DNA of 64,000 bases from Prevotella melaninogenica. Lineage in GTDB: Bacteria; Bacteroidota; Bacteroidia; Bacteroidales; Bacteroidaceae. Location of the stretch: contig NZ_CP072348.1 of assembly GCF_018127925.1 (NCBI RefSeq), forward strand, positions 503,501-567,500. Direction: 5' to 3'. This document shows, in pieces, positions 8,898 to 17,065 of this stretch. How positions within the stretch are numbered: position 1 is the first letter of the stretch; every line of letters begins with the position of its first letter. The notes under the pieces are model-generated. The model made no database searches, had not been told where the DNA came from, and saw only the letters and a list, made by a program, of their open reading frames with translations. Both the position numbers and the translations under genes were made by a program.

Positions 8898-9362
8898 TTA
8901 CTTTGACTTTATGGTTTTAGTATTCACTTGTGTCTCTTCGTTTGAAGTATAGTTGTCTGGTGTTATAGTCTTATAGCTGAACTCTGCATCAGAGATAGAC
9001 TTAACTATATATTTCTTCTTACCCTTTTCGTATTTATTTTTCAAAGCTGTGAACTGTTTCATAGCTTTATTCTCATTCTCAGCATACATCGTAACGCAAG
9101 TTGGATAGCTTACCAAACCATTGTTCTGAAGGTAATAACGGAGTTGATATGAGTAGTCTTCACGATTAGCAAGGAACTTAGTACGGTCGTTTGCAAGGTA
9201 GGCATCCACCTTCTGAATATTGGTCATATAAACCGTTGAATCATTAAAAGAGGCTGCAAAACCAAACATATATACCTTTGCAGGCTTGTATCCTTTTGCG
9301 TTACTACTATTTACCCATCCCAGCAGGAGTACTGCTATAATTAATACCTGACGTAATTTCAT
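8898..9362 (-). CDS. Small exported protein of unknown function
   Basis: A 154-residue protein with a clear signal peptide (MKLRQVLIIAVLLLGWVNSSNA). The mature part begins KGYKPAKVYMFGFAASFNDS and holds a short conserved-looking core; no catalytic motif is seen. Proteins of this style recur in Bacteroidales, but I do not recognise a named family. It lies 15 bp upstream of the HPr-kinase-like gene and 28 bp after rpoD on the same strand, so it may be first gene of the cassette. Confidence 0.6.
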   Translation of the reverse strand: MKLRQVLIIAVLLLGWVNSSNAKGYKPAKVYMFGFAASFNDSTVYMTNIQKVDAYLANDRTKFLANREDYSYQLRYYLQNNGLVSYPTCVTMYAENENKAMKQFTALKNKYEKGKKKYIVKSISDAEFSYKTITPDNYTSNEETQVNTKTIKSK

Positions 9363-9390
9363 CTTAAATTAATATCTTACAATGTTAATG

Positions 9391-10254
9391 TTATTGTCCT
9401 AAATAAGCCTTCAAAACCTTACTATTGGATAGTTGGCGTAGACGTCTTATTGCTTTTTCTTTAATCTGTCTTACCCGTTCACGTGTGAGATTATATTTAC
9501 TTCCTATCTCTTCCAATGTCATTTCACGTTGGTTAATTCCGAAGTAAGCCTCTATAACCACCTTCTCTCTATCCTCAAGAATCTGTAAAGCTCTTCCAAT
9601 TTCTTCCCGTAGACTCTCTTCAACCAACTCTTTATCAGTTGATGGTGTGTTATCATTAGGAATAACGTCAAGTAAGCTACTTTGCTCGTCGTCATAGAAT
9701 GGAGCATCTACCGAGACATGACGTGAATTAACTTTCATTGCATCAACAATCTTGTCTTCTGGTATATCAGTGTTCTGTGCTATCTCATCAATACTCGGAC
9801 GGCGTTCGTTCTCTTGTTCAAACTGTGTCAATATCTTATTGATTTTATTGACAGAGCTTACTTGATTTAGTGGTAATCTGATGATACGACTTTGTTCTGC
9901 TATTGCTTGCAAGATACTTTGTCTTATCCACCATACAGCGTAAGAGATAAACTTGAAGCCACGTGTTTCATCAAACTTCTCTGCTGCCTTGATTAATCCT
10001 ACATTACCTTCGTTAATAAGATCGGGCAGAGAGAGCCCTTGATTTTGATATTGCTTTGCGACAGAGACAACGAAACGCAGGTTTGCTTTCGTCAGACGTT
10101 CTAAAGCTTTTCGATCACCATTTCGAATCTTTTGAGCAAGCTCAACTTCTTCTTCGATACTGATCATTTCTTCGTGACCGATTTCCTGCAGATACTTATC
10201 GAGAGAAGCACTCTCTCGATTCGTAATCGATTTTGTGATTTTCAATTGTCTCAT
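9391..10254 (-). CDS. rpoD: Primary RNA polymerase sigma factor
   Basis: A 287-residue group 1 sigma factor of the short Bacteroidetes type, without the long region 1.1 of Proteobacteria. It begins [20 protein letters not shown] (region 1.2), then region 2 with the core-binding [16 protein letters not shown] and the -10 recognition helix [15 protein letters not shown]. Region 3 follows at about 130-190, and region 4 has the [21 protein letters not shown]. This factor reads the TTTG/TAnnTTTG promoters seen throughout the window. The upstream intergenic region hosts an ISL3 insertion about 430 bp away. Confidence 0.95.
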   Translation of the reverse strand: MRQLKITKSITNRESASLDKYLQEIGHEEMISIEEEVELAQKIRNGDRKALERLTKANLRFVVSVAKQYQNQGLSLPDLINEGNVGLIKAAEKFDETRGFKFISYAVWWIRQSILQAIAEQSRIIRLPLNQVSSVNKINKILTQFEQENERRPSIDEIAQNTDIPEDKIVDAMKVNSRHVSVDAPFYDDEQSSLLDVIPNDNTPSTDKELVEESLREEIGRALQILEDREKVVIEAYFGINQREMTLEEIGSKYNLTRERVRQIKEKAIRRLRQLSNSKVLKAYLGQ

Positions 10255-10678
10255 GTGCTTAGCATTATTTTAAGTGATGGCAAATTTACACAAATTCAAT
10301 GAGTTAAACAAATAAAAAAGTAAAAAACTCACATAAGAATCTATAATGATTTTGTGTTGTGTATTAGGTTTTTGGTCTTTTAACGGTTTCTTGTTGACCG
10401 ATAGGAGTATAATGGTTTGTAATGACTGTATATTCTCTTAATGTTCATACACTGTCTTTTAGTTTGATAAGAGGAGGACTAATTTGAATCCATAATGGCT
10501 CTTATGTTGTGTTTATTGTACAAAAAGAGTGTCCCCACAAGTTAAATGTATAGATTGTTAAAAGAATAATACTAATCCACTTACATGGTATTAATGCCCC
10601 CAATTATTTTTTTTTATCAAGGGATATAGACTACATGATAAATGTAATTAGGTCTGATGTCTATCTGTCTTCTACAAA
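10255..10678. other. Gene-free region upstream of rpoD
   Basis: AT-rich, no plausible ORF and no repeat seen. It presumably holds the rpoD promoter near its left end, but no full TTTG/TAnnTTTG pair was identified with confidence. Confidence 0.4.
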
Positions 10679-10686
10679 CAATTTAT

Positions 10687-11992
10687 GGTTCTTCCGTTAA
10701 ATGGATAGATATCTCTGATTAGTTATATATAAAAAGCTGGTATTATGTATCTTTGTAGTGACCAAACTTCAAGAACATGAATACCAGCATAATGCAAAAC
10801 GCCTTAGGCGTCTCCCAACAAGATTGTCAGAATCTGCGCTACGAAGGTAATAACTTAGTTTTAGAAATCCAAACTCCAAAGGAAAAACTTTGTTGTCCTG
10901 TATGTGGAAGTCATAATATTAATCGTAACGGCAGTCATATTCGTCGCTTTGTAAGTGTGCCTATAGGTCTGAGCAAGACCTATATAGACATGCGTGTACA
11001 TCGTATTCAATGTCATGACTGCGGCTGTATTAAACAAGAAAACATCGACTTTGCGAAAGGAAAACGTCGACACACTATAGCTTTTGCAAATATGGTGCTT
11101 GATTTGTCTCGCTTTGCAACAATTCAAGATATATCACGGTTCCTACAGGTATCCTAGGATGTAGTACGTAATATACAGATGGAGTTTCTACAGTCAAATT
11201 ACTCTAACCCAGACCTTTCCATGTTAAGACGTATTTCCATTGATGAGTTTGCCACTCATAAGGGGCATGTATACAAGACCATAGTTGTAGATTTGGATAA
11301 TGGTCATATTGTTTATGTCGGTGATGGCAATGGGAAGAATGCTCTTGATGGATTTTGGGAACGGCTCGGCAAAGACAAAGAGCATATACAAGCAGTATGT
11401 ACAGACCTTTCTGCAGCATATACAAGAGCTGTAAGTGAGCATCTTCCCAATGCAGCACTTGTAGTAGACCACTTTCATGTAACCAAGCTTATGAACGAAA
11501 AGCTGGACTTGCTAAGGAGACAGTTATGGCATTAGGAAAAGGACATCAACAAGCGTAAAGTAATCAAAGGAACACGTTGGTTGTTACTCAGAAATGGAAA
11601 TGATATCTTTGATCATGCACACAGAAATAGACTGGAGAACGCACTAAGCCTAAACCGTCCGCTAATGATTGCCTATTATCTCAAAGAAGATCTTAAGGAA
11701 ATATGGAATCAGTGTAGTAAGCAAAAGGCTAAAGCTGTGTTGGATGAATGGGTAAAGCAAGCTATAGAATCCAAAATACAACCATTAATGAAAATGGCGT
11801 CAACTATTAGAGCATACAAGACATACATATTAGCATGGTATGACCATTATATAACAAACGGAACAATAGAAGGAATTAACAACAAAATAAAGGTTTTGAA
11901 AAGACAGATATATGGGTTCAGAAATGAAGAATACTTCAAATTAAGACTATATGCACTGCATGATAGGAGTCTACGCATTTAACGGAAGAACC
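10687..11992 (+). mobile_element. ISL3-family element, copy A (inactive)
   Basis: Bounded by inverted repeats GGTTCTTCCGTTAAATG (10687) and CATTTAACGGAAGAACC (to 11992), and flanked by a perfect 8-bp target duplication CAATTTAT (10679-10686 and 11993-12000). It is 1306 bp long, and near-identical to the intact copy at 55830-57134. The TSD shows it arrived by ordinary transposition. Confidence 0.92.
10777..11982 (+). pseudogene. ISL3 transposase with two nonsense codons
   Basis: The 401-codon frame is the same as in the intact copy at 55840-57045, but TGG (Trp) has become TAG at 11155-11157 and GAG (Glu) has become TAG at 11533-11535. Three open segments remain (to 11157, 11179-11535 and after 11536). 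The N-terminal zinc-finger cysteines (CCPVCGSHNINRNG, CHDCGC) and the DDE region (RISIDEFATHKG, VVDHFHVTKLMN) are still readable. The two point changes suggest recent decay. Confidence 0.93.
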
Positions 11993-12055
11993 CAATTTAT
12001 TCCCTTACTTGTTGAAGTTTGTAAACTATTTTCAGATGACTCGAAGCCAATATAT

Positions 12056-12150
12056 GCTCTTTTGGCTTCTTAAAGACGCCTAATTGGCTTGTAAAAGATG
12101 CCCTTTAAGACTCTTACTAACGCCCTTTTGAAGTCCTATTAAGCACCTTT
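12056..12150 (+). repeat. 22-bp array, GCCCTTTTG type, copy 1
   Basis: Units start at 12056, 12078, 12100, 12122 and about 12144, with openings GCTCTTTTGG, GCCTAATTGG, GCCCTTTAAG, GCCCTTTTGA and CACCTTTTG. A homologous five-unit array lies on the opposite strand at 52287-52396. Apart from this array and the terminator, 12001-12363 has no gene. Confidence 0.75.
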
Positions 12151-12284
12151 TGTTTTGCTGTTTTATAACTGATTGATATACTGTTGGTTATAAAGCTGCT
12201 TTTCATATGTGTTTTTGTCGTTATTTATAGATGTTTTATTTGAAATTATGTAATAATTTTTCAAGGCATTGCTTATCAAAAAAT

Positions 12285-12325
12285 AATCCCCCATTCTTGT
12301 GTCTAAAAATCAAGAATGGGGGATT
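12285..12325 (-). terminator. Terminator of the htrA/degP gene
   Basis: A 15-bp perfect stem AATCCCCCATTCTTG with an 11-nt loop and its complement. On the minus strand it is followed by a T-rich run. It sits 40 bp past the protease stop. Confidence 0.88.
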
Positions 12326-12363
12326 CTTATTTTGTCAGCTTTTCAGCTGAAAGTTATCTGTCG

Positions 12364-13830
12364 TTAATCAGCAAGAGGAATAGCGAAGTAAGCCTTCTTA
12401 CCAGTTGGGTAAATACCCTGAACGTAGAGAACTGGGTCCTTGCTGGTAGATGCCTTCTTAACGATATTCTGCAAGTCGTCAATATTCTTCACCATGGTCT
12501 CGTTTACATTCTGAATGATGAAGCCACGATTGATTCCGGCAGCCTTCAATGCACCATTGTTAACCTTCAGTACCTCAAGACCATAGTTGATGTTCAACTG
12601 CTTCTTAAGGGCATCTTGTACTGGACGGAACTGACCACCAAGAACGTCGATGTCAGCCTGCTCGATTACCTTTGTCGTACCCTGTGCATTCTTCAGTGTG
12701 ATAGTCTTTGAGATTTCTTTCTTATTGCGGATGAAAGTAACGGTTGCCTTATCGCCAGGACGCTTGCTGTTGAGAGCCTGCTGAAGCTCAGACATACGTG
12801 TTACCTTTTGTCCGTCAAACTTAGTGATAACATCACCCTTTGCCAAACCTAAGGCTGCCCCATTTCCTTCTTCTGAAACCTCGCTAACGTAAACACCAGC
12901 ATTTGTACCAAGGTCAACGTTCTTGCCTTCTTCTTTCTGAGCGTTGATGAAGTTCAGTACGTCACCACCTTGAATGCCGAGCATTACACGTTGTACGCTA
13001 CCATACTTCTTGATATCATCAACAACCTTATTCATTATTGATGTAGGGATAGCAAAACCGTAACCACTATATGCACCAGTCTGTGAGTAGAGCATAGCAT
13101 TGATACCTACTAATTCGCCTTGAGTGTTAACCAATGCACCACCAGAGTTACCTTGGTTGATGGCTGCGTCAGTCTGGATAAAACTCTCGATACCATTGCG
13201 AGTAGCACCCAAACCACGTGACTTAGCACTTACGATACCTGCTGTTACAGTATTGTTGAGGTTGTAAGGGTTACCAACTGCAATTACCCATTCTCCAACT
13301 TTCAACTTGTCTGAGTCGCCAATAGGAAGGGTAGGGAGATCCTTTGCGTTTACCTTTAGCAGTGCGAGGTCAGTCTGCTTGTCAGTGCCAACGATGCGAG
13401 CAGAGAACTCACGGTTGTCATTCAGTGTGACTGTCAATTCATCAGCACCCTCAACAACGTGATTATTTGTTACGATATAACCATCAGGTGAGATGATAAC
13501 ACCGCTACCTGTAGCCTCCTTCTTAGGAGTCTGAACCTGCTGACGGCGTGAACCATTACCTTGGTTAGGATTTCCAAAGAAACCAAATGGGTCGAAGAAA
13601 CCACCAAATGGGTCATCTTGAACATCAACGGTCTGTGTCTTAGAATTCTGTACATACTTAATGTGAACGACAGCTGGAAGAGCTTTCTCAGCTGCGTATG
13701 TAAGGTCAACTGGCTGACCAGGAGCTACAACTGGGGCTTCCGCAGCATACACTTTGATGAAAGCGCCAGTAGAAAAGGCGAGGGCTGTAACACATGCCGC
13801 GCCTGCCAAATACTTTGATAAATTCTTCAT
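12364..13830 (-). CDS. degP: Do/HtrA-family periplasmic serine endopeptidase
   Basis: A 488-residue envelope protease/chaperone that degrades misfolded periplasmic proteins. Start at the ATG at 13830, which opens a signal peptide (MKNLSKYLAGAACVTALAFS); a longer frame to 13872 adds 14 residues without one. The catalytic triad is H124 (TNNHVVEGAD), D154 (QTDLALLKV) and S229 (GNSGGALVN). The long LA loop is rich in Gly, Phe and Gln (DPFGGFFDPFGFFGNPNQGN). Two PDZ domains follow, at about 285-375 (VMLGIQGG...LGLAKGDVITKFDGQKV) and 390-485. It stands alone, between its own terminator and the rnpB region. Confidence 0.93.
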   Translation of the reverse strand: MKNLSKYLAGAACVTALAFSTGAFIKVYAAEAPVVAPGQPVDLTYAAEKALPAVVHIKYVQNSKTQTVDVQDDPFGGFFDPFGFFGNPNQGNGSRRQQVQTPKKEATGSGVIISPDGYIVTNNHVVEGADELTVTLNDNREFSARIVGTDKQTDLALLKVNAKDLPTLPIGDSDKLKVGEWVIAVGNPYNLNNTVTAGIVSAKSRGLGATRNGIESFIQTDAAINQGNSGGALVNTQGELVGINAMLYSQTGAYSGYGFAIPTSIMNKVVDDIKKYGSVQRVMLGIQGGDVLNFINAQKEEGKNVDLGTNAGVYVSEVSEEGNGAALGLAKGDVITKFDGQKVTRMSELQQALNSKRPGDKATVTFIRNKKEISKTITLKNAQGTTKVIEQADIDVLGGQFRPVQDALKKQLNINYGLEVLKVNNGALKAAGINRGFIIQNVNETMVKNIDDLQNIVKKASTSKDPVLYVQGIYPTGKKAYFAIPLAD

Positions 13831-14546
13831 ATTCTTAATTATTTGTTCGTTAATTACTTTTTTATGTGCCAAGCCGTCATTATTTGTAAATGTCTTGTTG
13901 ACATATTTTGGAATGCAAATATAGGAGCAAATTTTGTAAAACCGACATTTTGTCAGTTATCTTTATCCGATTTTAACAATTAAAAATTAACACTTAACGA
14001 CTATTAATCTGATGTGATGTAAATTTTGCATTTATTTGTTTTGGGTAGTCATTTTGTTCCTATTTGTCAGTTTATTGTTTTGATAAGTTGACAAAATGAA
14101 AGGAAATGTAAGTCGTCGTGTTATGTGGTTGATGTTATCTCACTTTTTGAAGAGGGCTTTTGGTGAGTGCGTTATTTAATATCTATAGCCACTTAAAACT
14201 GCTGTGGAGACGCTAAAACTACTGTATGTTGGGATTATTTTCATGAAAAGAAATAATTATGTTCACGAGTGGAAATATTTTTTTCATGAAAAGAAATATT
14301 TATTGTCATGAAAATAATTTTGTGAAAGTGTACTCTAATGTGCGTAAAGCATTGTTTTAAAATGTGTATAGTATAAGTATAATTTAGGTGTAAAGTTAAC
14401 TTTAAGCATCTTGTTTGATAGCTTGATATGCTATTATGTTGTTATAATTATCTTAATGTCTATATGTTTAGGTTCACACAATAACTTCTTTCAGTCTTTT
14501 TATACTACCTCTTTTCTTGGCTAAGTTTAGATTATCATTGAAATAT
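13831..14546. other. Intergenic region between degP and rnpB
   Basis: No ORF of substance. On the minus strand a TATATTTG box (13916-13923) could be the degP -7 element, though no TTTG lies at the usual distance. The only other structure is the 22-bp array near 14242-14328. Confidence 0.5.
14242..14328 (+). repeat. 22-bp array, CATGAAAA type
   Basis: Units begin at 14242, 14264, 14285 and 14307 (spacings 22, 21, 22). Three open with CATGAAAA followed by GAAATA or TAATTT; the second is CACGAGTGGAAATA. Two units sit in a TTTTCATGAAAA palindrome. TAAAACT repeats about one or two periods upstream (14194, 14214) may extend it. Confidence 0.6.
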
Positions 14547-14577
14547 TTTGGCTTTTCCATGTTTTCCATTATCTTTG
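14547..14577 (+). promoter_or_regulatory. Promoter of rnpB
   Basis: TTTG at 14547-14550, a 19-nt spacer and TATCTTTG at 14570-14577. The expected start falls just before the P1 helix of RNase P RNA. Confidence 0.85.
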
Positions 14578-14583
14578 CATTCT

Positions 14584-14975
14584 GATAAGGCAGTGTTCCG
14601 GCTCTGTCGCTGGCATCTGTAATGGATGCGAGAGGAAAGTCCGGGCAGCATAGGGCATCCTGCTTCCGAAAATAGAAGCTATTGGTGACAGTAGATGTAG
14701 GCAGAAGAAAATAACCGCCACGCAGTAATGTGTGGTAAGGGTGAGAAGGTGGTGTAAGAGACTACCAGCAGGCGGGTAATCGTCTGGCTGTGCCGTTCAG
14801 GAGCTGCAAGTTCATGTAAACCGTTGTTTGAGGGTAGCCCGCCCAAGCGTAAGCACAACGGAGGGTAGAATGCTTTAATTGCAAGGTGACTTGTAATATA
14901 GATAAATGACAGGCATCTTCCTATTATCGAAAGATGAGGAAGAAACAGAACCCGGCTTATAGGAACACTGTTTTA
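14584..14975 (+). ncRNA. rnpB: RNase P RNA
   Basis: Bacterial class A RNase P RNA, the catalytic subunit that matures tRNA 5' ends. The hallmark core GAGAGGAAAGTCCGGGC lies near the 5' end, and ACAGAACCCGGCTTATAGG near the 3' end. P1 is formed by CAGTGTTCC (14591-14599) with GGAACACTG (14962-14970), and is followed by a T-run. The length of about 390 nt fits. The ends are set from P1 and the promoter. Confidence 0.93.
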
Positions 14976-15069
14976 TTTTTCTTTCATATACGCCCCTCTT
15001 CTCACATTCTGTTTGGAATGATGGAGGAGAGTTGGGAGTTTTTTATTAATATAAAAGCATTGGAAAATC

Positions 15070-15498
15070 ATGAAAGATTTAGAAGAACAGTATGTAACTG
15101 TGTTGGATGATTTTCAACACACAGTAGAAAATAAAATCAGAAATCATAAAGACGAAGTGGGCTTCCCTCAGTTACCAGCTAATGTAAGTGAGGAGGAACT
15201 TTCTAATTATCTTTTTGATTACCAAGCGGCTTTGGACAGTGAGGGTACAGAGCGTTCACGTTATACAATAGCGGGTTTCCTTTTGTGCTTACCGATATTG
15301 ATATTGTCGGCATTTCCAGACGATTCGCTTCCTTTTAAAGGAATACTGAATGTGTTGGCTGCTATCGGTGTCGGCTTGGTTCTCTTCCTTCTTTATAGGG
15401 TAATGATGAAGGTTTTAGTGCGTAACAAGATTCGTCGTGCTAATCAAGACTATCCAGAGGCTAAGGCTTATGTAGATCGAGTTATGGATTTTAAGTAA
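15070..15498 (+). CDS. Two-helix membrane protein of unknown function
   Basis: A 142-residue protein: an acidic, helical N-terminal half (1-78), then two membrane segments (about 80-97, YTIAGFLLCLPILILSAF, and 105-127, GILNVLAAIGVGLVLFLLYRVM), then a short basic cytoplasmic tail. No family recognised. It starts 25 bp before the YkvA gene in the same direction, so these small genes probably form an operon. Confidence 0.65.
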   Translation: MKDLEEQYVTVLDDFQHTVENKIRNHKDEVGFPQLPANVSEEELSNYLFDYQAALDSEGTERSRYTIAGFLLCLPILILSAFPDDSLPFKGILNVLAAIGVGLVLFLLYRVMMKVLVRNKIRRANQDYPEAKAYVDRVMDFK

Positions 15499-15523
15499 GT
15501 TTTGTTAATGATTTAGTTGTAGT

Positions 15524-15931
15524 ATGGAATTACCTGATTTTCAAAAGTATAAAGATAAGTTTACCCAACAGGGTTTCTTTGATAAGATTCAACGTGTAGC
15601 AAAGCGTGCTGGTGCAAAATTGGTATATGTGGCATTGATTTTGTATTATTTGATACAGAGTGATAAAGTGTCACTTAAGGATAAGGCTATTATCATTGGT
15701 GCATTGGGTTATCTAATCTCACCACTTGACGCAGTACCTGATGCTATTCCTATTGCAGGACTATCAGACGACCTCGGTGTTTTGCTTTACGTATTAAATA
15801 AGGTGTGGGCTTCTGTTGATGATGATATGAAAAAGCAGGCACGCGAAAAGCTGTCAAAGTGGTTTGACGATGATGAAATGGAGGTAGCAGAAGATATCTT
15901 TACGGAAGATACTACCGATACTCCAGTGTGA
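15524..15931 (+). CDS. YkvA/DUF1232 family membrane protein
   Basis: A 135-residue protein with the DUF1232 signature around 60-100: KDKAIIIGALGYLISPLDAV-PD-IPIAGLSDDLGVL, with the invariant SPxDxxPD core. The domain is a short membrane-associated hairpin of unknown biochemical role. The C-terminal 40 residues are strongly acidic. It lies between a two-helix membrane gene and a cysteine-rich membrane peptide. Confidence 0.85.
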   Translation: MELPDFQKYKDKFTQQGFFDKIQRVAKRAGAKLVYVALILYYLIQSDKVSLKDKAIIIGALGYLISPLDAVPDAIPIAGLSDDLGVLLYVLNKVWASVDDDMKKQAREKLSKWFDDDEMEVAEDIFTEDTTDTPV

Positions 15932-15953
15932 AAAGTAGAATAAGGAGGAAAAG

Positions 15954-16139
15954 ATGTGGCAGTATATTGTCTTAGCCATAGTGATTTTATCAGCTGTAGG
16001 CTATGTGGTTTATCGTACGTGGCAATCGTTTCGAGCAGCAAGCGATCCATGTCATGGATGCTCGGGTTGTACCATTCATAATCAGTTAAAGAAAAAGCAG
16101 AAACTGGGAGGTCATAAGAAGCCTGCTTGTTTTAAATAG
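15954..16139 (+). CDS. FeoB-associated-type Cys-rich membrane peptide
   Basis: A 61-residue single-span protein: N-terminal membrane helix (YIVLAIVILSAVGYVVY), then a Cys cluster DPCHGCSGCTIHNQLKKK and a late CF. This matches the FeoB-associated cysteine-rich family, suspected to handle ferrous iron. No feoA or feoB gene is in the window, so the association is by family only. Preceded by a purine-rich RBS (AAGGAGGAAAAG). Confidence 0.8.
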   Translation: MWQYIVLAIVILSAVGYVVYRTWQSFRAASDPCHGCSGCTIHNQLKKKQKLGGHKKPACFK

Positions 16140-16267
16140 TTTCATCTAATAAACCTATCAATAGGATTACTTGGACTTAACTTTTTACTCGATGTCTGCG
16201 AGAGATTCTTGGCTTTTTACATGAAGAAGATTTTACGTAATCTTTATTGAAAAAAGTTTCTGAATTG

Positions 16268-16299
16268 TTTGGTTAAACCGAAATAATTGATTACCTTTG
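16268..16299 (+). promoter_or_regulatory. Promoter of tRNA-Cys
   Basis: TTTG (16268-16271), a 20-nt spacer, TACCTTTG (16292-16299). Confidence 0.85.
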
Positions 16300-16334
16300 C
16301 ACTCGCAAATCGCAATTATGATTTGTAATAGAAT

Positions 16335-16405
16335 GGTGCTTGGGCCGGGAGGTTAGGCAATGGTCTGCAAAACCATGTAGAGCGGTTCGATTCCGCTAGG
16401 CACCT
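16335..16405 (+). tRNA. tRNA-Cys (GCA)
   Basis: 71-nt cloverleaf. The acceptor pairs GGTGCTT with AGGCACC, the anticodon loop is CTGCAAA, the T-loop is GGTTCGATTCC and the discriminator is U, usual for cysteine. Confidence 0.95.
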
Positions 16406-16408
16406 CAA

Positions 16409-16437
16409 AGGACTCTCAGTATTGAGAGTCTTTTTTT
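16409..16437 (+). terminator. Terminator after tRNA-Cys
   Basis: Stem GACTCTCA, loop GTAT, TGAGAGTC, then seven Ts. Confidence 0.88.
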
Positions 16438-16585
16438 ATTTCTATAACTTTGTCAGCACATCAATAGTTGTGGTTTACTTTTTTCTTTCACAACAGAGTA
16501 ATATGTAAATAGTTCTTTCTACTTTAAGTATAGTAGGTTGGGTGGAAGACTATAAACTTTCCATGTGATTGGTACTTGCCGTTCG

Positions 16586-16629
16586 CACCATGTGTGTTGA
16601 GCCTTCGCACGATATGTGTTTGCCCTTTG
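16586..16629 (+). repeat. 22-bp dyad array, locus 2 (CAC-N5-GTG)
   Basis: Units at 16586 (N5 = CATGT) and 16608 (N5 = GATAT), with linkers TTGAGCCTTCG and TTTGCCCTTTG. A degenerate unit precedes. The surrounding 16440-16828 is gene-free. Confidence 0.78.
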
Positions 16630-16828
16630 TTTGTTATAATGAAGGTTTATTGTGTCTTATTTACGATAGAGGGTATGCGGGTGTGTGTAGACAAGGCAAA
16701 TCGCTAATGTGAGATAACCCCTTAGGATTTGTCATCAAGAATGCTTCTGTGGTATAACACTCATTTCTCACTTAAACCCCATAGTCCTGCTTTTGTATAA
16801 CAATGTGATTTCTTTAGAATAAAATTTC

Positions 16829-16946
16829 CTGTTACTTCTGTCATTCGAAATATACTTCTAATCCGTTGATATGTAGTATGTTTATATGAAGTGTTAAAAG
16901 TGACAGCAAAGTGAAATCAACATAATTATAGTAATATAGCTGCATT
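16829..16946 (+). repeat. Hairpin/MITE-like repeat, copy a
   Basis: Starts CTGTTACTTCTGTCAT and ends AAAAGTGACAGCAAAGTG, so its ends are inverted repeats of TGCTGTCACTT, then a conserved tail ATAATTATAGTAATAT. Copies lie at 22094-22212 and 62880-62963. No ORF inside. Confidence 0.7.
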
Positions 16947-17065
16947 TTGTTTGTGAGAAAGAAGGTAATGAAGACTTTTGTAGAGCTTTTGGTTTATCAA
17001 AAGATTGCGTGAAGTTACTTTTAGAAACTTCACGCTGAAATATATTTTTAAATGAACGACTAATT

